Shown one piece after another: positions 34,503 to 49,741 of a stretch of DNA of 64,000 bases. The notes beneath the pieces are model-generated. The model was not told where the DNA came from, did no database searches, and worked only from the letters and a program-made list of their open reading frames with translations. Each line of letters starts with the position of its first letter. The first letter of the stretch is position 1. Where the stretch lies: assembly GCA_029891345.1 (NCBI GenBank), contig CM057009.1, positions 91,559,416-91,623,415 of the forward strand. The letters are read 5' to 3'. Made by a program: the position numbers and the translations under genes. This DNA is from Dryococelus australis (Eukaryota > Arthropoda > Insecta > Phasmatodea > Phasmatidae).

Positions 34503-35194
34503 GAAGATATAGGCTAAATAGAAAATAATAAAAAAATGTTCTCACCTGTAAATGCAAAAGAAAGTTTATAGGGCACATACTTAAATTTTCGATAAAGATA
34601 TGCGATATAATTTGTTGGAAGACAGTGCCAGTACATGGAAGTGTTGTTAATCAGACTGCTGTAGCTAGTACTTATTCATCACCGGTTCTGTTTTCTTGTA
34701 AGAATTTGAAGTTCGAGCTTGAAGATTAAATATTGATTTATATGAAGCTAATTGGTGCAACTGGAAATTTGCATGTTTTTGATCACATAGAGCATGTGTA
34801 TAATGCATAAATGTGAATAAATTTTGTTTGACAAAAATTGATTCAGTGGTTCTCATTTTATTGTGGTACAACTTACACACAGCGACATGTATAGCTACAC
34901 TAGATCTTCTGTGGTGGACCATGTTTACAATGTTAAATTGATCTGAAAAAAAATTTTAAAAGTCCATGTCCTTGAGATACTGATTATCTTTCTGCCACGA
35001 GTGCTATCTTTGGTGTGTATGTTATCTATGGAATTTTCTTTAATTTGCATGCCTTTGTGCAAGAGTGGTGTAACTCTCATTCATTGTTGACTTATGCTTA
35101 GAACAGAGGTAAGTATACAGACAGCGTATTGCCCTGCACCAAACCTTAGTAAAACAGCACTTCACAACCAACATGATTTGATGTGGGCGTGCGG
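34503..35194. other. AT-rich stretch without recognised features
   Basis: No gene or repeat was recognised. A few phrases at 35160-35195 run into the foldback element. Confidence 0.35.
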
Positions 35195-36392
35195 CGTTTG
35201 TCCTAAAATTGTTTTTCCTAAACAGCAAACCAATAATATAGATGTCATTTGTCCTAAAATTGTTTATCCTTAAAAGTAGGACAAACGACTTTAGGACAAA
35301 TGACTTTAGGACAAACAATTTTTGGAAAACTCAGTTTAGGACAAACGACTTAGGACAAATGACAGTTCTCTAGTATAAACAATTTTTAGGACAAACGATT
35401 TTAGGGCAAATGACTTTTGTGCAAACAGAGTTTAGGGCAAACGACTTTAGGACAAATGAGTTTACGACAAACGACTTGAGAACCAAAACATGTTTGACAT
35501 AGTTAATATGTAGAAATAGATTCTTGGACAAACGATTGGAGACAAAATGATTTTCGACACAGTCAACTTTGGGAAGAAATTAAGTTAATTTTTCCTCACG
35601 TAGTTTGTTCTAATGTTGGTCCTAAATTTTTTGTCATAAAGTCTTGTCATAAAGCATTCTAAAATCTTTTGTACTATTATGGTGTAAGTCGCTTCAATGT
35701 CGAGTTAATTTCATATCATTTCATTATTACCTACATATATCTATGCAATATTTTTTTTCAGTCTTTGTATGATAACCAAATTTTTTAGCATAGTAACTGT
35801 TCTAGCCCCGTGACAATAAGGTCGCAGACTGGTTCCCCTAGTATGTACTGTATATAAAAGCTTAAGTTTTCAAATTCGGTTCAGTTTCATTATGTAAATG
35901 TTTTACTATATATTCATTAATCTTTAATCAGTAAGATAATAAAATGTAACAACATTTCTGAAATATAAACGAAATAGAGTATTTTTTGTTTCCTTGTAAT
36001 TACACTACACAGGCTACCATATATTTTGATTGCAATACTAATAATTTTGTGATACTGATTTTGCAACATGAAATATCAGTAACATTTTTTTTGTGATACT
36101 AATTATTATCAAGTCCTTAAGTCTTAAGTCGTTTATATTAAAGTCATCCATCCTCAAGTCATTTGTCCTAAAAATCGTTTGTATCCAAGTCGTTTAGTCT
36201 CGAACCGTTTGACCTAGAATCAATTTCTGCATTTTAACTATGTCAAACATCTGTTTGTCCTAAAGTTGTTTGTCCTAAAGTCATTTCTCCTAAAGTCATT
36301 TGTCCTGAAGTAGTTTGTCCTACTTTTTAGGACAAATGATTTTAGGACAAACAATGTCTATCTGTTTTGTTTATTGTTTAGGACAAATGATG
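35195..36392. mobile_element. Foldback-type element built from short GGACAAA units
   Basis: The left part (35270-35480) holds about ten direct, degenerate 15-16-bp units of the form TTAGGACAAACGACT. The right part (36110-36330) holds similar units on the opposite strand (GTCATTTGTCCTAAA). The outermost parts are themselves flipped: the left end begins GTTTGTCCTAAAATTG and the right end finishes TTTAGGACAAATGATG, so each arm has a small inverted core. The centre (35500-36090) is AT-rich and unrelated. Tandem short repeats inside terminal inverted repeats are typical of foldback elements. There is no transposase. Confidence 0.8.
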
Positions 36393-38749
36393 TATGCTCT
36401 TTAAGGTGTCAGTTTCTACTCCTGAAATGACATAAAGTATTCTTTAATATAGTAAATAAAACAATTTTATATATGTTCTGAGTGATATGGCATTGTTTGT
36501 TATAGCTTTCTGCTGTATTTCCGTGTAGTTGCTTGTCACAGAAGTTCTTGAAATGTCACATAAAATGCCAACATTTGAAATATTCCTTGACTGTCAGGAA
36601 TACATTAAACAGTATTATATTATCTGTCCAAATGGTTTCATTTGTATAAGCCAATATTTCAAACATTAAGTACTAGCTTCCATAACTAACCTTCAAGGTA
36701 GGTAACTTGCGAGAAAATTAGATTCTTCATTAAATGTAAGGATGCAGTTTCATGAAATTTATTGTCACTAACTAGGTCTTCGGTTTTTAGTATTTTGGTG
36801 AAGGTACATTCAAATCAGTGTTAGCATTTAAATTTATAAGTGAAAAGTGTTTATTTTTCATAAGCAAACCAGTAGGCCTTAGCAAACATTAATGTTATAT
36901 GCTTTAAAATCTGTGTGACTGGATGAATTTTCACAAAACTTGCATCAAGTGACAAATATTACTGTGGAGGCATGCTGTAAAAATTTGGATAAATGTTACT
37001 CAGTCATTGAGTTCCATGACAAATGCAGGTTGTCTGGAGATCAGGAAAAGCTGGAATTGGGTATAGGATTTGGAATGCTATGAAAAATATACAACACTTT
37101 TTCCAAACAGCAGGAATTTTCCTGGTTTATAAAATCTGTGCTAGAAGTTTATAAATGGCACCACGTGAACTAAACTCTAAAGAATCGATACTGCCTTCAA
37201 AAGTCAGAAAAATGGCATCAAGGTTGTGCTGTGAAATAAGAAAAAGGTGTCCGTGGAGCCCCTGCTGTGAACGGCAATAGCAGCAAGGATTGGTTTATTG
37301 TTGCAGAGAGGAGGTGAGGTAGGAATTAGTGTGAGTGAAGAGATTTGCGTGGCTCTGAGCATCTAGGTATAGAGAGCCGAATGGGGTAGGAATGCCCCAG
37401 TCTTTCACAGCCTGGACTTGACGATTTCCGCTTCTGGCCAAGTTTTATTCTGAGGACAAAAGAGCCGTAGTGTTCATTTGATTTTTATATTTTATTATAA
37501 TTTTTATATTATAATTTTAAAGAACGTTGTTTGTGAGCGTGTATCATCATAGTTGTATAATAGTGTAGTTCTTCTGCTTATGGTTATTTACTTTTTTTTA
37601 GTCTTCTGCAGACATGTTACATGCCAAAGAGTTGAGGCAGAGAATTCCATTGTTACTATATCAAGCACGAATTGTTTTAGTTTGGTGTGATGTGTTAATG
37701 CTTTAATACCAATTTTAAATGTTTGCCTAACTTAAGTTGATCAGTTCCTGCTTCTCTACCTTCCACACCACAAATGGCTTTCCAGTTTTATGTTTCAATA
37801 CATGTAAAATTATTTCACAGGGTTTTGTGACTGAATACAAACCATTAAAACATTCACATATTTTGTAGACGTAGCAAGCCGTTAAGGGAACTGGACAGCA
37901 TTATTTGTTGTCTGTTAACAGCATATTATGTCACGATATAGGAGTCATATGAGGAGAGGCCATATCTTGTCTGCCAAAGACAAATATTTCTTAGGGCATT
38001 GTCATAACTTGTAGCATTATGGGATCATTATTACTTTGTGTAAATAAACATCTGAACACATCTCTCTTTCCCCATAATGAGATTAATTTTACATAGTATC
38101 ATCCAATTTCATTGTGGTGTTTACCAACATATTTTAAATGAACATTTTAAAGTCAACAAGTTACAGGCAGCTTTTTCACTCTTTTCAATAACCATTGTTT
38201 TATCTCTTGGCCCTGGCCAAATTTTCTTGCTGTAGTGATAATAATTTAATGTTGCAGAATGATAAACAGTTTTATGTGGACAAACATTATTTGGGCACCT
38301 TTCTGCATTCGCTGCATACCCCGATGAACAGGTCACTACAAGAAGTAAAAATAGGATCTACTTTAGTTGGGCTGTTGTGACTGTGATTTTGTCCAACTGA
38401 CATATCAGTAGTCTGGCTTTCCAGTGTCTGCTAGAGCCTATTTCATCTAAGAATTCAATTTTTGACAGATCATCTAGAAATAGTAACCAGCAAACAGGCA
38501 GACTACATATCCTGCCACCATGTGTTTTCCACCTGACTCTCAAAACATGTTTAGTCTGTAATGACGGTCATCAATAAGATGTAAAAACCTACCTACTTAT
38601 ATCAAAACATGTTGCCAAGCTCCTTACGCATAGATAGTGAGAAAATTATTGAGTTTGTTGTAGACATGTTTTATTATTGAAACAGACATATGTTAAGTTC
38701 CATAGTTTATATATACTTTGATGCCATCCGGTGAGACAAGAGATGAACA
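36393..38749. other. AT-rich stretch without recognised features
   Basis: No domain, repeat partner or RNA gene was recognised in this 2.3 kb. Confidence 0.35.
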
Positions 38750-40438
38750 AAGACACAAATACTTACTGGTAATTTGGGCGCCAGCAGTACTTCCCTATCA
38801 CCGCACTTTTGAGACTCAGGGTTCTCAGGGATGCTGTGGGTTCTGTGTGTCCATCTCACCAGTGCGTACTTACAAACACATTGGCAATATAAACTTTTTA
38901 CTAATCATCACTGGAAATAAACAGTAAATAAAATATATGTGGCTGGGACACTGTCACTACCGAATAAAAGAGATAAGTTCACTGTAGACTTGTTTTTATT
39001 GTCATTATGCATACACATCAACATGTCAATGAAATTATGATTATCTCGGTCATGACTAGCTAATTCTGCTTGGGTGCTCCCCAGTCTGCAATTCCTCTAG
39101 CGCACGCCTAGACGGATGATCTCACCGAGGAGCATGAAAACATAGTCTTCACAAGAGGAGAGGGCCGACAGCCGCTAGGGTGGACGGATGGTTTTTCCCT
39201 GAAGACAGCACGCTGTGAATTACAAATGAAACCCTTAATACATATTAACACGTGTGATTACTCTGCATCACTAATGCAAACTCGTCAGGGCTTGCCCTCC
39301 AGCATGTGGGTAGTGTGGTGACGGCCTCTACACAGAGCCGGCTAGGACGGGAATAATTGCACCGTACACTAATTACAAAATTACATAAACACTTGAATGA
39401 TACATGAAACAAGATAGGACACAAGATGAATATTCACAATAAAACATACATGTGTGAAAACAAGGTTAGATGGTGCGGATGCCGCTGGATGAAGTTCGTA
39501 GCGGACCACATGGTGCAGGTGAAATTGCAATATTTCTGGGTGGAAACTGCAAACTAATTTCAGACAAAAGATTCTTGCTGAGAAAATTATTCTCTTTACG
39601 AGTGCAGTGGTTACAGGCTTGTAACATGCCTGATGGTGGTAAAATCAATCATTATGACCGCATGGTTAAGTACAAAAAGCCTCAACTCACGTAAAAAATA
39701 CATTGAACCCTGAATAAAATTGGCATAGAACCCTCAAATAAATTATTGCTAATACCATGTTACATAAATAAGCTCTCAAAATGCAGCGATAGCATATACA
39801 AAGACTTGGCAACAGTTGGCCACGTGGTTATATGTGATGTCGCCATAAAATACATACATAAAAATAAAGCCCTTAAAATTGCGTGTAGCAATAGCGCAGA
39901 AGTTACAATGAAATGCCATAAACATACGCGGATAGTGCCTGATTCAAGTTACGGGGGTCGCGTGACCTCTCCCACATACTTCTCCTCCTCCATTAAGTTA
40001 AAAATGTCACAAGGGCGCAAGAAATTAATAAAGCGGAAACATAATGCTGGGGAAAATGTCTGGCTAAAACATACGCAAGCAAAGTTTAACTGATAAACTA
40101 AATTAACTATGGAAACCTATATCAGTGAACAAAAGTTGTAGTGCGTACATGACAGTTTCTTACCTCGCCAGCTCTCCTCAACAGACTGTCCAGAGACAAG
40201 CGCCGCACTGACCTACAATGGCCACGTACGGGGTTCACATAAGCGAATGTGCTATGCACGCTGACTAAAATTTTTAATTATTGAAAATGAAATGGCATAA
40301 ATTAAATTCAATATCATTTTACATTCCTATAATTTTCTTATGAATTTCAATATTATTTTAGTGTCTCTTTATGATGGCGTTCATGCCGAAATATTAAGTG
40401 TTCCTAATCTCGGTGTCGCTGGCTGTTAGCCGGCGTCA
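38750..40438 (-). repeat. LTR relic, long copy (minus strand), element B family
   Basis: Read on the minus strand it begins TGACGCCGGCTAACAGCCAG at 40438, close to TGACACCGGCTAACAGCCAG at 56064, the start of the element B 3' LTR. U3 blocks AAGAGACACTAAAATAAT and TGTGAACCCCGTACG follow. About 1.4 kb later it ends in TGGCGCCCAAATTACCAG (38766-38783), which looks like a tRNA-Lys-type primer binding site, and a short leader. It is thus an LTR plus primer site with no internal coding region left. Small frames inside (39470-39694, 39746-40093) have no domains. Confidence 0.6.
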
Positions 40439-42093
40439 CTTGTTAAAAAATGGGGCGGGGATATAATGCAAACATGCGCCTATGTAATAATACTTCATAT
40501 AATCTGTAAGCCCAAATATGCATATATTTTTTCTTTTCCCGAAAAGGTGAATTTATTTATATTTTCAGAGCTGCATATGCATCTGTTAGTGAAACATGTA
40601 TTTTTTTTTTATTTGCTTTGATGAATACTGACATAACTTGTAGCATTGCATCTAGATATATATATATATATTTAGTATATTCGGGAAGTATTTCAATTGT
40701 CTATATTTCAGTCAAGGATAGTAATTCATGTAATATGTGAAAGATCGTGGCAGTGACAACGTATTTGTATTTCATATATTTTCATGTTGTATAATTTGTT
40801 GTTTTTCTTTCCTCATTTCATCAGTAGTAACAGACGTAAACAACAGACGTTGTCAACAACTTTTGTTGTTGTTTACGTAAAAATTAGTGCATCTTTTCAT
40901 TTTCACTGGGTTAGTAAACTAAAAACATTGCCACCGCAAGGCACAATATAGTGAAATGAGGAAAATAACAGAGGTCACCTTTGCCTGGTGTGACTGGCTG
41001 CTTGAAAACTATATGTTTTCACTGAGGAAACTTTCTACCAATACATAAGGAAGCGCGACCTTTCTTGGGTATCACAACAGTTCGTCGCAGCACTATCATT
41101 AGTCAGCTGTCAGTCGGACAGCCTGCAGCATGTGATCACGTGACTCACACCGACCAGCGCCCGCAACTTTAAACTTCTTTTGTATTTCAGACATTTCAAA
41201 TATCTATTAAATTTATTTTCTGTCGGTGCGAGGAGTTAATAGGGCGCCATGAGAGAAAATTAAAGATTCTCTCATGTCTTCGTAACTCTCGAAGTGAGAA
41301 GCTTTGTTTTATAAAAGCTGGAATTCTGTTTTTTTTTTTTTTTTTGTTTGTCAGCTGCGAGTGTCAATTTTTTGCAGAGACGACAATAAATCTTCAGTAA
41401 ACATTTAACTTTGTCTTTTATTTATTCCCAATCCTGATATCAACAAACTTTCATTATTACGTAGTCGAATTCTCCAACTCACGCTGATCTAGTTGTTGGT
41501 GTTTGCTGAGATCTACGAGAGAACAGGGCAATAACATGTTACAATCTAGACTCAGTGCAGACCCTTATTAGTTTCATTTGTCATAAACAATGTCTCACTC
41601 CATCAAATGTGATCTTAAAAATTTCCAAATATTCAACAAATTAACTTATAAAACACCAAACACCATGCAGTTCAACTACAGCCTCAAACTTTCCTGTTTC
41701 TTGGCCAAATATACATAAAACTAACACAATGTTCATGTTTTACTGAAACATTCAATGTAATTGTCATATTGTTATACCCTCTACATCAGCCATTTTCGTC
41801 AATATGGTGCTGCACTCTTAATGCATCAAAAACATGAATGAAATTGAATATCAGAAACAATTAAATTTTATTTTAATCAAAAGACTGAGCTTGTGTTTTA
41901 AACTTTCACATCCATTTCGTGGAATGCATCTACAACTATTTGTGTGACTAGGTGTGTATTTTAAAAAATCACAGCATAAAAATGTGGAGCATTGTTTTTT
42001 TAGATGGCAAACTTTGTTTGACATCCTTAGTAAGATTACGGTTGTTATGCAGTAGCAGTTTGGGTGTTGCAACGTATATGGAAATTGGAAATA
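40439..42093. other. Gene-free stretch with a palindromic hairpin
   Basis: ACGTAAACAACA and TGTTGTTTACGT (about 40835-40881) form a 12-bp perfect inverted repeat with an inner second pairing (GTTGT/ACAAC). A GC-richer patch lies at 41050-41170. No gene was recognised. Confidence 0.4.
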
Positions 42094-44041
<1,948 letters not shown>

Positions 44042-47000
44042 TTTTAGGAATTTGGGGAAATTGTCATACAGCAAATTCTTATTCATAATATTAAAGTATT
44101 TTGCCATTAAAAGTGGTGTTTGCTCATTAAAAATGTGAGATTTGGGTAGTTATGGCTTGTACATGCAAGAAGGCTATTTATAAATTTACCATGTGCAGAG
44201 TGTGCATGGATGACAATATGTCACATTAACATTAATATTATTTGCCCCATAAAAGTTCCATTGCCAAACTATGAGTAGTTGTAATAAATAAATAACATTT
44301 ATTTTTAGCTTAGTAAATGAAGTGGGAGGGGAATCACAAAAAACTAAATGGAGGGCTGTGTCCAAAGGGTTCTTTGATTTTAGGCTGAATCAAAATTATT
44401 AGCAAGCAGAATCATTGTACATGGAAATGTGTTGTGTTAAAAAATATATAGAACTCACTGGAAATATAAAACTCTGGGAATTTGTTTGTATTTTACACAT
44501 GAAAAACAAGTAATTTTATGTGGGTGTGGCTTCAGAAGCGTGCCACATGCGCAGCCAACAGATGGCAGTACAGTTGCCTGTCCCAATTCTGTTTCACAAA
44601 AGAACTATCTGTCATGACTTTTAACAAGTTAAGCATTCCAGCGCCGCTCCATCCTAGGGTCTCATTTCATGTCATGTTCCAGGACGACTGGCACCTACGG
44701 GTTACAGCTGGAAAGCCCATCACTCGGAGAGTGTTGCCTCGCCCTGGGTCCACCCCCCCATACACATTTATTTATTTATTTATAAAAGTAAACTTTTTAC
44801 CTCATATTGGCTTCAAATGACTCAGGTTTGAAATATATTGTGCCACATTAATGTAAAAATTTTTTTAATATAGGCCTACTTTATGACAGATTTGTGAGCA
44901 ATGAGCCAGCAAAGCAATGAGTTGCAATGAGCGTGACAGTGGCAGGAGTGAAGTCTGCTGACTGCGAGCATTGGTACAGTGGAGAATGAGATTGATGGAC
45001 AGGACTATTGAACTGGTTGCATGATTGACAGCATTTGGAATGATGCCAATAGACAGATAGAATATGTGTAAATAATGAGTGTAAATTAAATGACTAACCA
45101 ATATAGAGTCAGTGGTAACAACTAATTAAAATTGAGAAAGACACTAAATACTCTGCTCGCTGAGTATAACAAGAGTAATAGTGGAAATAGGTAATGCAGT
45201 GTTGTAAATAATAGCTGTGAAAATATTTATAACATAATAAATAAATAAAAAATTAAATATAGTCGTTTTACTTAATAAAGTAGTCATAGAAATGATATTA
45301 ACCAATCAAATCAACTTCTTTTGTAAAATTAACAACAAGATTAATACTTTAACAACTTCTCAATAGCACTGCAAGCAGACATGAAATGTGTAAAACTGTT
45401 TTTTTTTTTTTTTTTTTTTTTTTTTGTTTGTCTCTACCACTATTTGTATAACTGGCCTCAATCAGTAATCCTCATAAGTACACAATTAATTGTTATGTTT
45501 AGTTTCTGTTACCAATTTACAGTATTTGATAGTATCAACTGGCTAGGGAATTGCATGGCAGAGTTTTTGTTAATAAGTTCATTTGATATGAGTGCAATGT
45601 GCTGGAACCTCATTACCATTGTAGTTCACCAAGAATTTTTTACACTGTCCCAGCTGATTGTTTAATTCTTTCCCGTCTTGACCACTTCTTCACAACAGCT
45701 CCCTCCACAGGGAACAAGAAGAAAACAGGTGACCTCCAGTATTCCATTACTCCCCAGTTATGACTATCCACTTTTTTACACATAGTTCAAAACATGTGAA
45801 AATTAAATAAATTGCTGCCAAGCTTATTCCTAAGAAAATTATATTTACAAGTTTGTTTTAAACTTTTGGTAACATTTCATTTATAACAGCACATTAAACT
45901 TTTAGAATCATGCATATTAAAAATTCATGAGTGATCACATTACTTACTAAACTTACTGCCATGTGACGTCATTAACATTACATTTTAACCCTTTTCCTAT
46001 AAAAAATATAACCTTTGAGAGTTACAACAATTAAAACTTTTCATAAGATGTTATATTATCCTTTCAGTAATATCTTTATCGTGATATATCCTACGAGTTA
46101 AATCCAGCAGCTGGGTGGTCACCTGTCGTTCAACCACACAACACATCTACATTATCAGAGTATTTCTCAGAGTGTCACTCACTGTAACACATGTTTGAAA
46201 TAAGTAACAAGCTTAGGAGCAGCAAATGCCAGGCCAGATATCTCCTGTATACTCTCGGAATATAATTGCTATTATGCTTCTGATGAAACTTGTGCAGTTC
46301 TTTCTCTTTAACTTCAGTGTGCTACTGATTTGGTAACTATGGTAGGGGTATTTTGGTGATTATTTAACCACCAATGCAATCTTTAGATCTACTGAAAATA
46401 AAAATAATTTTTTTTTTTACCAGTGTAGTCCCCTGGTGTAGGCAAAGCCAAGGATCCAAAATTTTGGTTTAACATTTCAAACTAGGTACAGGAAAATTTT
46501 GTGGTGTTGCGTTACATTTCGGAAGAAGGAATTTGTTTATTGTAAATGAACATAGTGTATATGGATTACCTCCTACAAAGAGTGGTAACTATTAAGTAAA
46601 GCAAAATTTTATAATGTAAATAAAATATACACTACATTTCTGGATCCTGCATATGTTAATAGGTTATTCTTGCAATGCAGGTTTTTCTAATTAGGCATTA
46701 TATAATTTTGTGCAACTTTTAGTTACAAAATGTTATTATTGTGACAGGAGTGGATTAGGCAGATTAATTAATGTACAAGAGCTCTTTCTCTATCATTATT
46801 ATAACATTCGTTCATTCACTGCAAACCAAAGAGGAAGAAGGGGGGGGGGGGGGATTAGAGCACAACTGCACGAAGCAACAACCTTAAATTTGAAGTCTCA
46901 TAGGGGTGTGAGATGTAGGGAAACACACGGCGACTAAACCTTTAAACTCAATATCAAGGGGCAAACAACTTCAATGTTGAGACACTCTCTTTCAACTCCA

Positions 47001-49736
47001 CAAAAACAAGTAAACCATAGCTCATCTTTAGCGGCAAATAAACTCCTACAAAGACACTGTATAAAATAAAATGTCTTAAATCCTACATCTCCGACCTATC
47101 TTCACAAAAAATATGGGGGCATCCACGACAAGGCTCTTGAAAAAAGGGGCAGCCTTGAAGCCCTTTACTTTCAAACTAAAACATTATACTTAGGTAAAGC
47201 AATAACACTCAGCAATCTATTCAAGAGGTAGTACGCAATTTTTGAAAACTGGTCACTGACAAGATTATTAAAAAATTAAATAATTAAAGTAAATAATTTC
47301 ATATACAATAATCACTCTCAAAATCAAACAAATAGTTTCATTAATAGTTATTAAACCAAATTCTAGAAAAAAAAGGCGGGGATATCTATCATTTATTTAG
47401 AAATAAAAGAGGAGATGTTCAGAAAAACTATACATTTAATAAATCCAAATAAATAAAACTTTATATAAAACTTGAGTATGACCAGGTAAATAAAAGAAAG
47501 TTTTTTTAAATCAAAAATTTGGCTTAAAATATTGTACAAAAATATAATTAAATCATAATTTATTTCTTTATCCAAAAAATTAACAAACTAATATAATTTA
47601 AAAGTTAATTTAACCACAAGCAAATAATTATTTTTTCTTACAAATTCTTAGCCTTAAAAAAGAATTGAATAAATAAACAAATGCATTATTAGAATTTGAC
47701 TTGTATGAAATACCAAATACATTATATATATATATATATTTTTTCATGCTTCATTTTGCTACCGCCAAGGTAATCAAGGTAATCTATTTTAAAATGCAGC
47801 GGCGGAAACAAGAAGTGGAACACAGCTGTAGTCGATACAAAGAGTGCTGATGCTGACTTCAGCGTGACACGATTGGTAAACAATTCCTGCAGCAGCTTTG
47901 GAACTATTTACTGCGAGTCTAAGGAAGATTCCCGGGAAGACAAAGTGAATGACCTAACAATCTATATCCCAATCCTTTTAAAATAATTAAAACCTATCCT
48001 GCACAAGATAAAATTATAAGTCCTGAACCCTTCCCAAAACGTAAAAAGAATAAAAAGAATTGTAAATGACTTCCAATAAAAACAAGTTAAGTCTTATGTA
48101 TAGAAAATTAAATGATTAACAATTAAAATTTTAAAGAGGCGCTACAAGTTAAAACCCAAACAAACCACGACTACTTTTTTAAAGGTAAAAGACCCTAGAC
48201 CTTAATATCAAAACAGAAACAAAACAAATTTCCAAAATTTTAACCAAAAACCTAAATGAATAAAATTATTAAATGATTACCAAAAGGCCAAAAAAGGAGA
48301 TCTCGAATCCAAACAAGTAAAAAGAGGGGCAAATCTCAAAATGACAACCACCAACTGAACCATGCCTAGGATCGATCTAAACAACAAATGGAAAATAATC
48401 CTAACCAAAACAACATAATTCAAAATTCCTAAAATCGAATGGAAAAATAATAAAATAACCTAATGGATTATAAGAAAAAAAAAGAAAGCTTCCCAGAAAA
48501 AATAAAGGGACCCTAAGAAAAAATAACCTCACAAAAATTACTTCACAACTTTATCCACAGAAATAGATAAATGTATTAATAAATCTTAATGCAGAATACA
48601 CAAATAATTTTTGTACATAATTATCATTTAAATGTCCCAAAAGTTTCTGTATTCAAAAACATTATGTTTAGCATTTATATTTATAAGAGAATAATTAATT
48701 AGCCTTATTGTAAGTAATGTTTCATAAATGTTTAAGCTTGGTTTATATAAGCCATTGATAGGTCTCTAACACATTTCTTTACTTTGAAATATTAACAAAA
48801 TTCCTATAGGTATTTTTTGATTAACTTAATTTGGCAGTTATATGATAATTTGAGTATTATAACACTTAAAAAACAGATACATGATCATTTTAATGTACAA
48901 AATCATGTTATGTAACAATTTTGGTAGCAAAATCAGCTACATTATTATTGAATGCTGCCTTAGTTTTTACTGAGTTTTTGAATATAATTAACACTAAGGC
49001 ATAGTTTGTTAAATTTGCTGATTATTGTTAACAAAATAATATGATCCAGTTTTATTAACAAATCTGTTGATATTTATAATTACCAAATTGCCACTTGGTT
49101 GATTTAGTGCAGTTCACATGTAAAATATAGTTATTAACAGAAAAATTTTGACTTAATACATTATGTATTTTATGTCACTACAGTATTAAGGTTACTTATA
49201 CCATTCAATATAAAATTATTATATGAAAAAACTTACATTATTAATTTAATGTGTTGTGAAAGCTCTAAACTATTTAATGATTTAAAATTAACATTTACAT
49301 GTAAACAATGAAGTTATGGTGTACATTAAAATTAATACAAATTTATAATTTTAGTACAAGTGGCAGATGGTACCTCCAACTGGCTCAGTGCTACATTAAT
49401 TCATTTTTCCGGAAACTTGGAAAGCAGGCGAGGGGTTTCTCCCCCAGAAAAATTTTAGTTTTAAACATTGAAAATAGTGATATTAGAAATATTTTGCGGC
49501 AAAATCATCTCGGGTTTAGTTGGCAAGAACTTAGCATTTTTTAGCATGAAAGTATAACCTTTAAATAAATTCCTTAAATTATTCCCATTAAATAATTTTT
49601 CCACATCATTATATAAAATATTTTTTGTACAATTATATTTGGAATGAAAAGAGTTGTATTATTTCTAATATTAAATTTTAACTTTCAATGTCACGTGAAC
49701 ATTCAACGTGAAAATTGAAATGGTTGGTATATTGTT
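44042..49736. other. Gene-free AT-rich stretch with homopolymers and an A-biased segment
   Basis: No protein domain was recognised. Landmarks: a patch at 44520-44760 followed by (TTTA)n, possibly the worn end of a retroposon; a poly-T run of about 26 at 45400-45425; a poly-G run of about 13 at 46841-46853; and a segment (46900-48560) strongly rich in A on the plus strand with few G or T, ending at a purine-rich (A/G) run near 48475. A (TA)n run lies at 47722-47740. Confidence 0.35.
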
Positions 49737-49741
49737 AAATT

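Noticed and set aside
35270..35480. Regular short repeats that could be taken for a CRISPR array
   Set aside because: The units are degenerate, adjacent without unique spacers, inverted in the second half, and the surroundings are eukaryotic transposons.
47580..48560. Possible mitochondrial DNA insertion
   Set aside because: AT-rich, but no mitochondrial protein, tRNA or rRNA reading was recognised.
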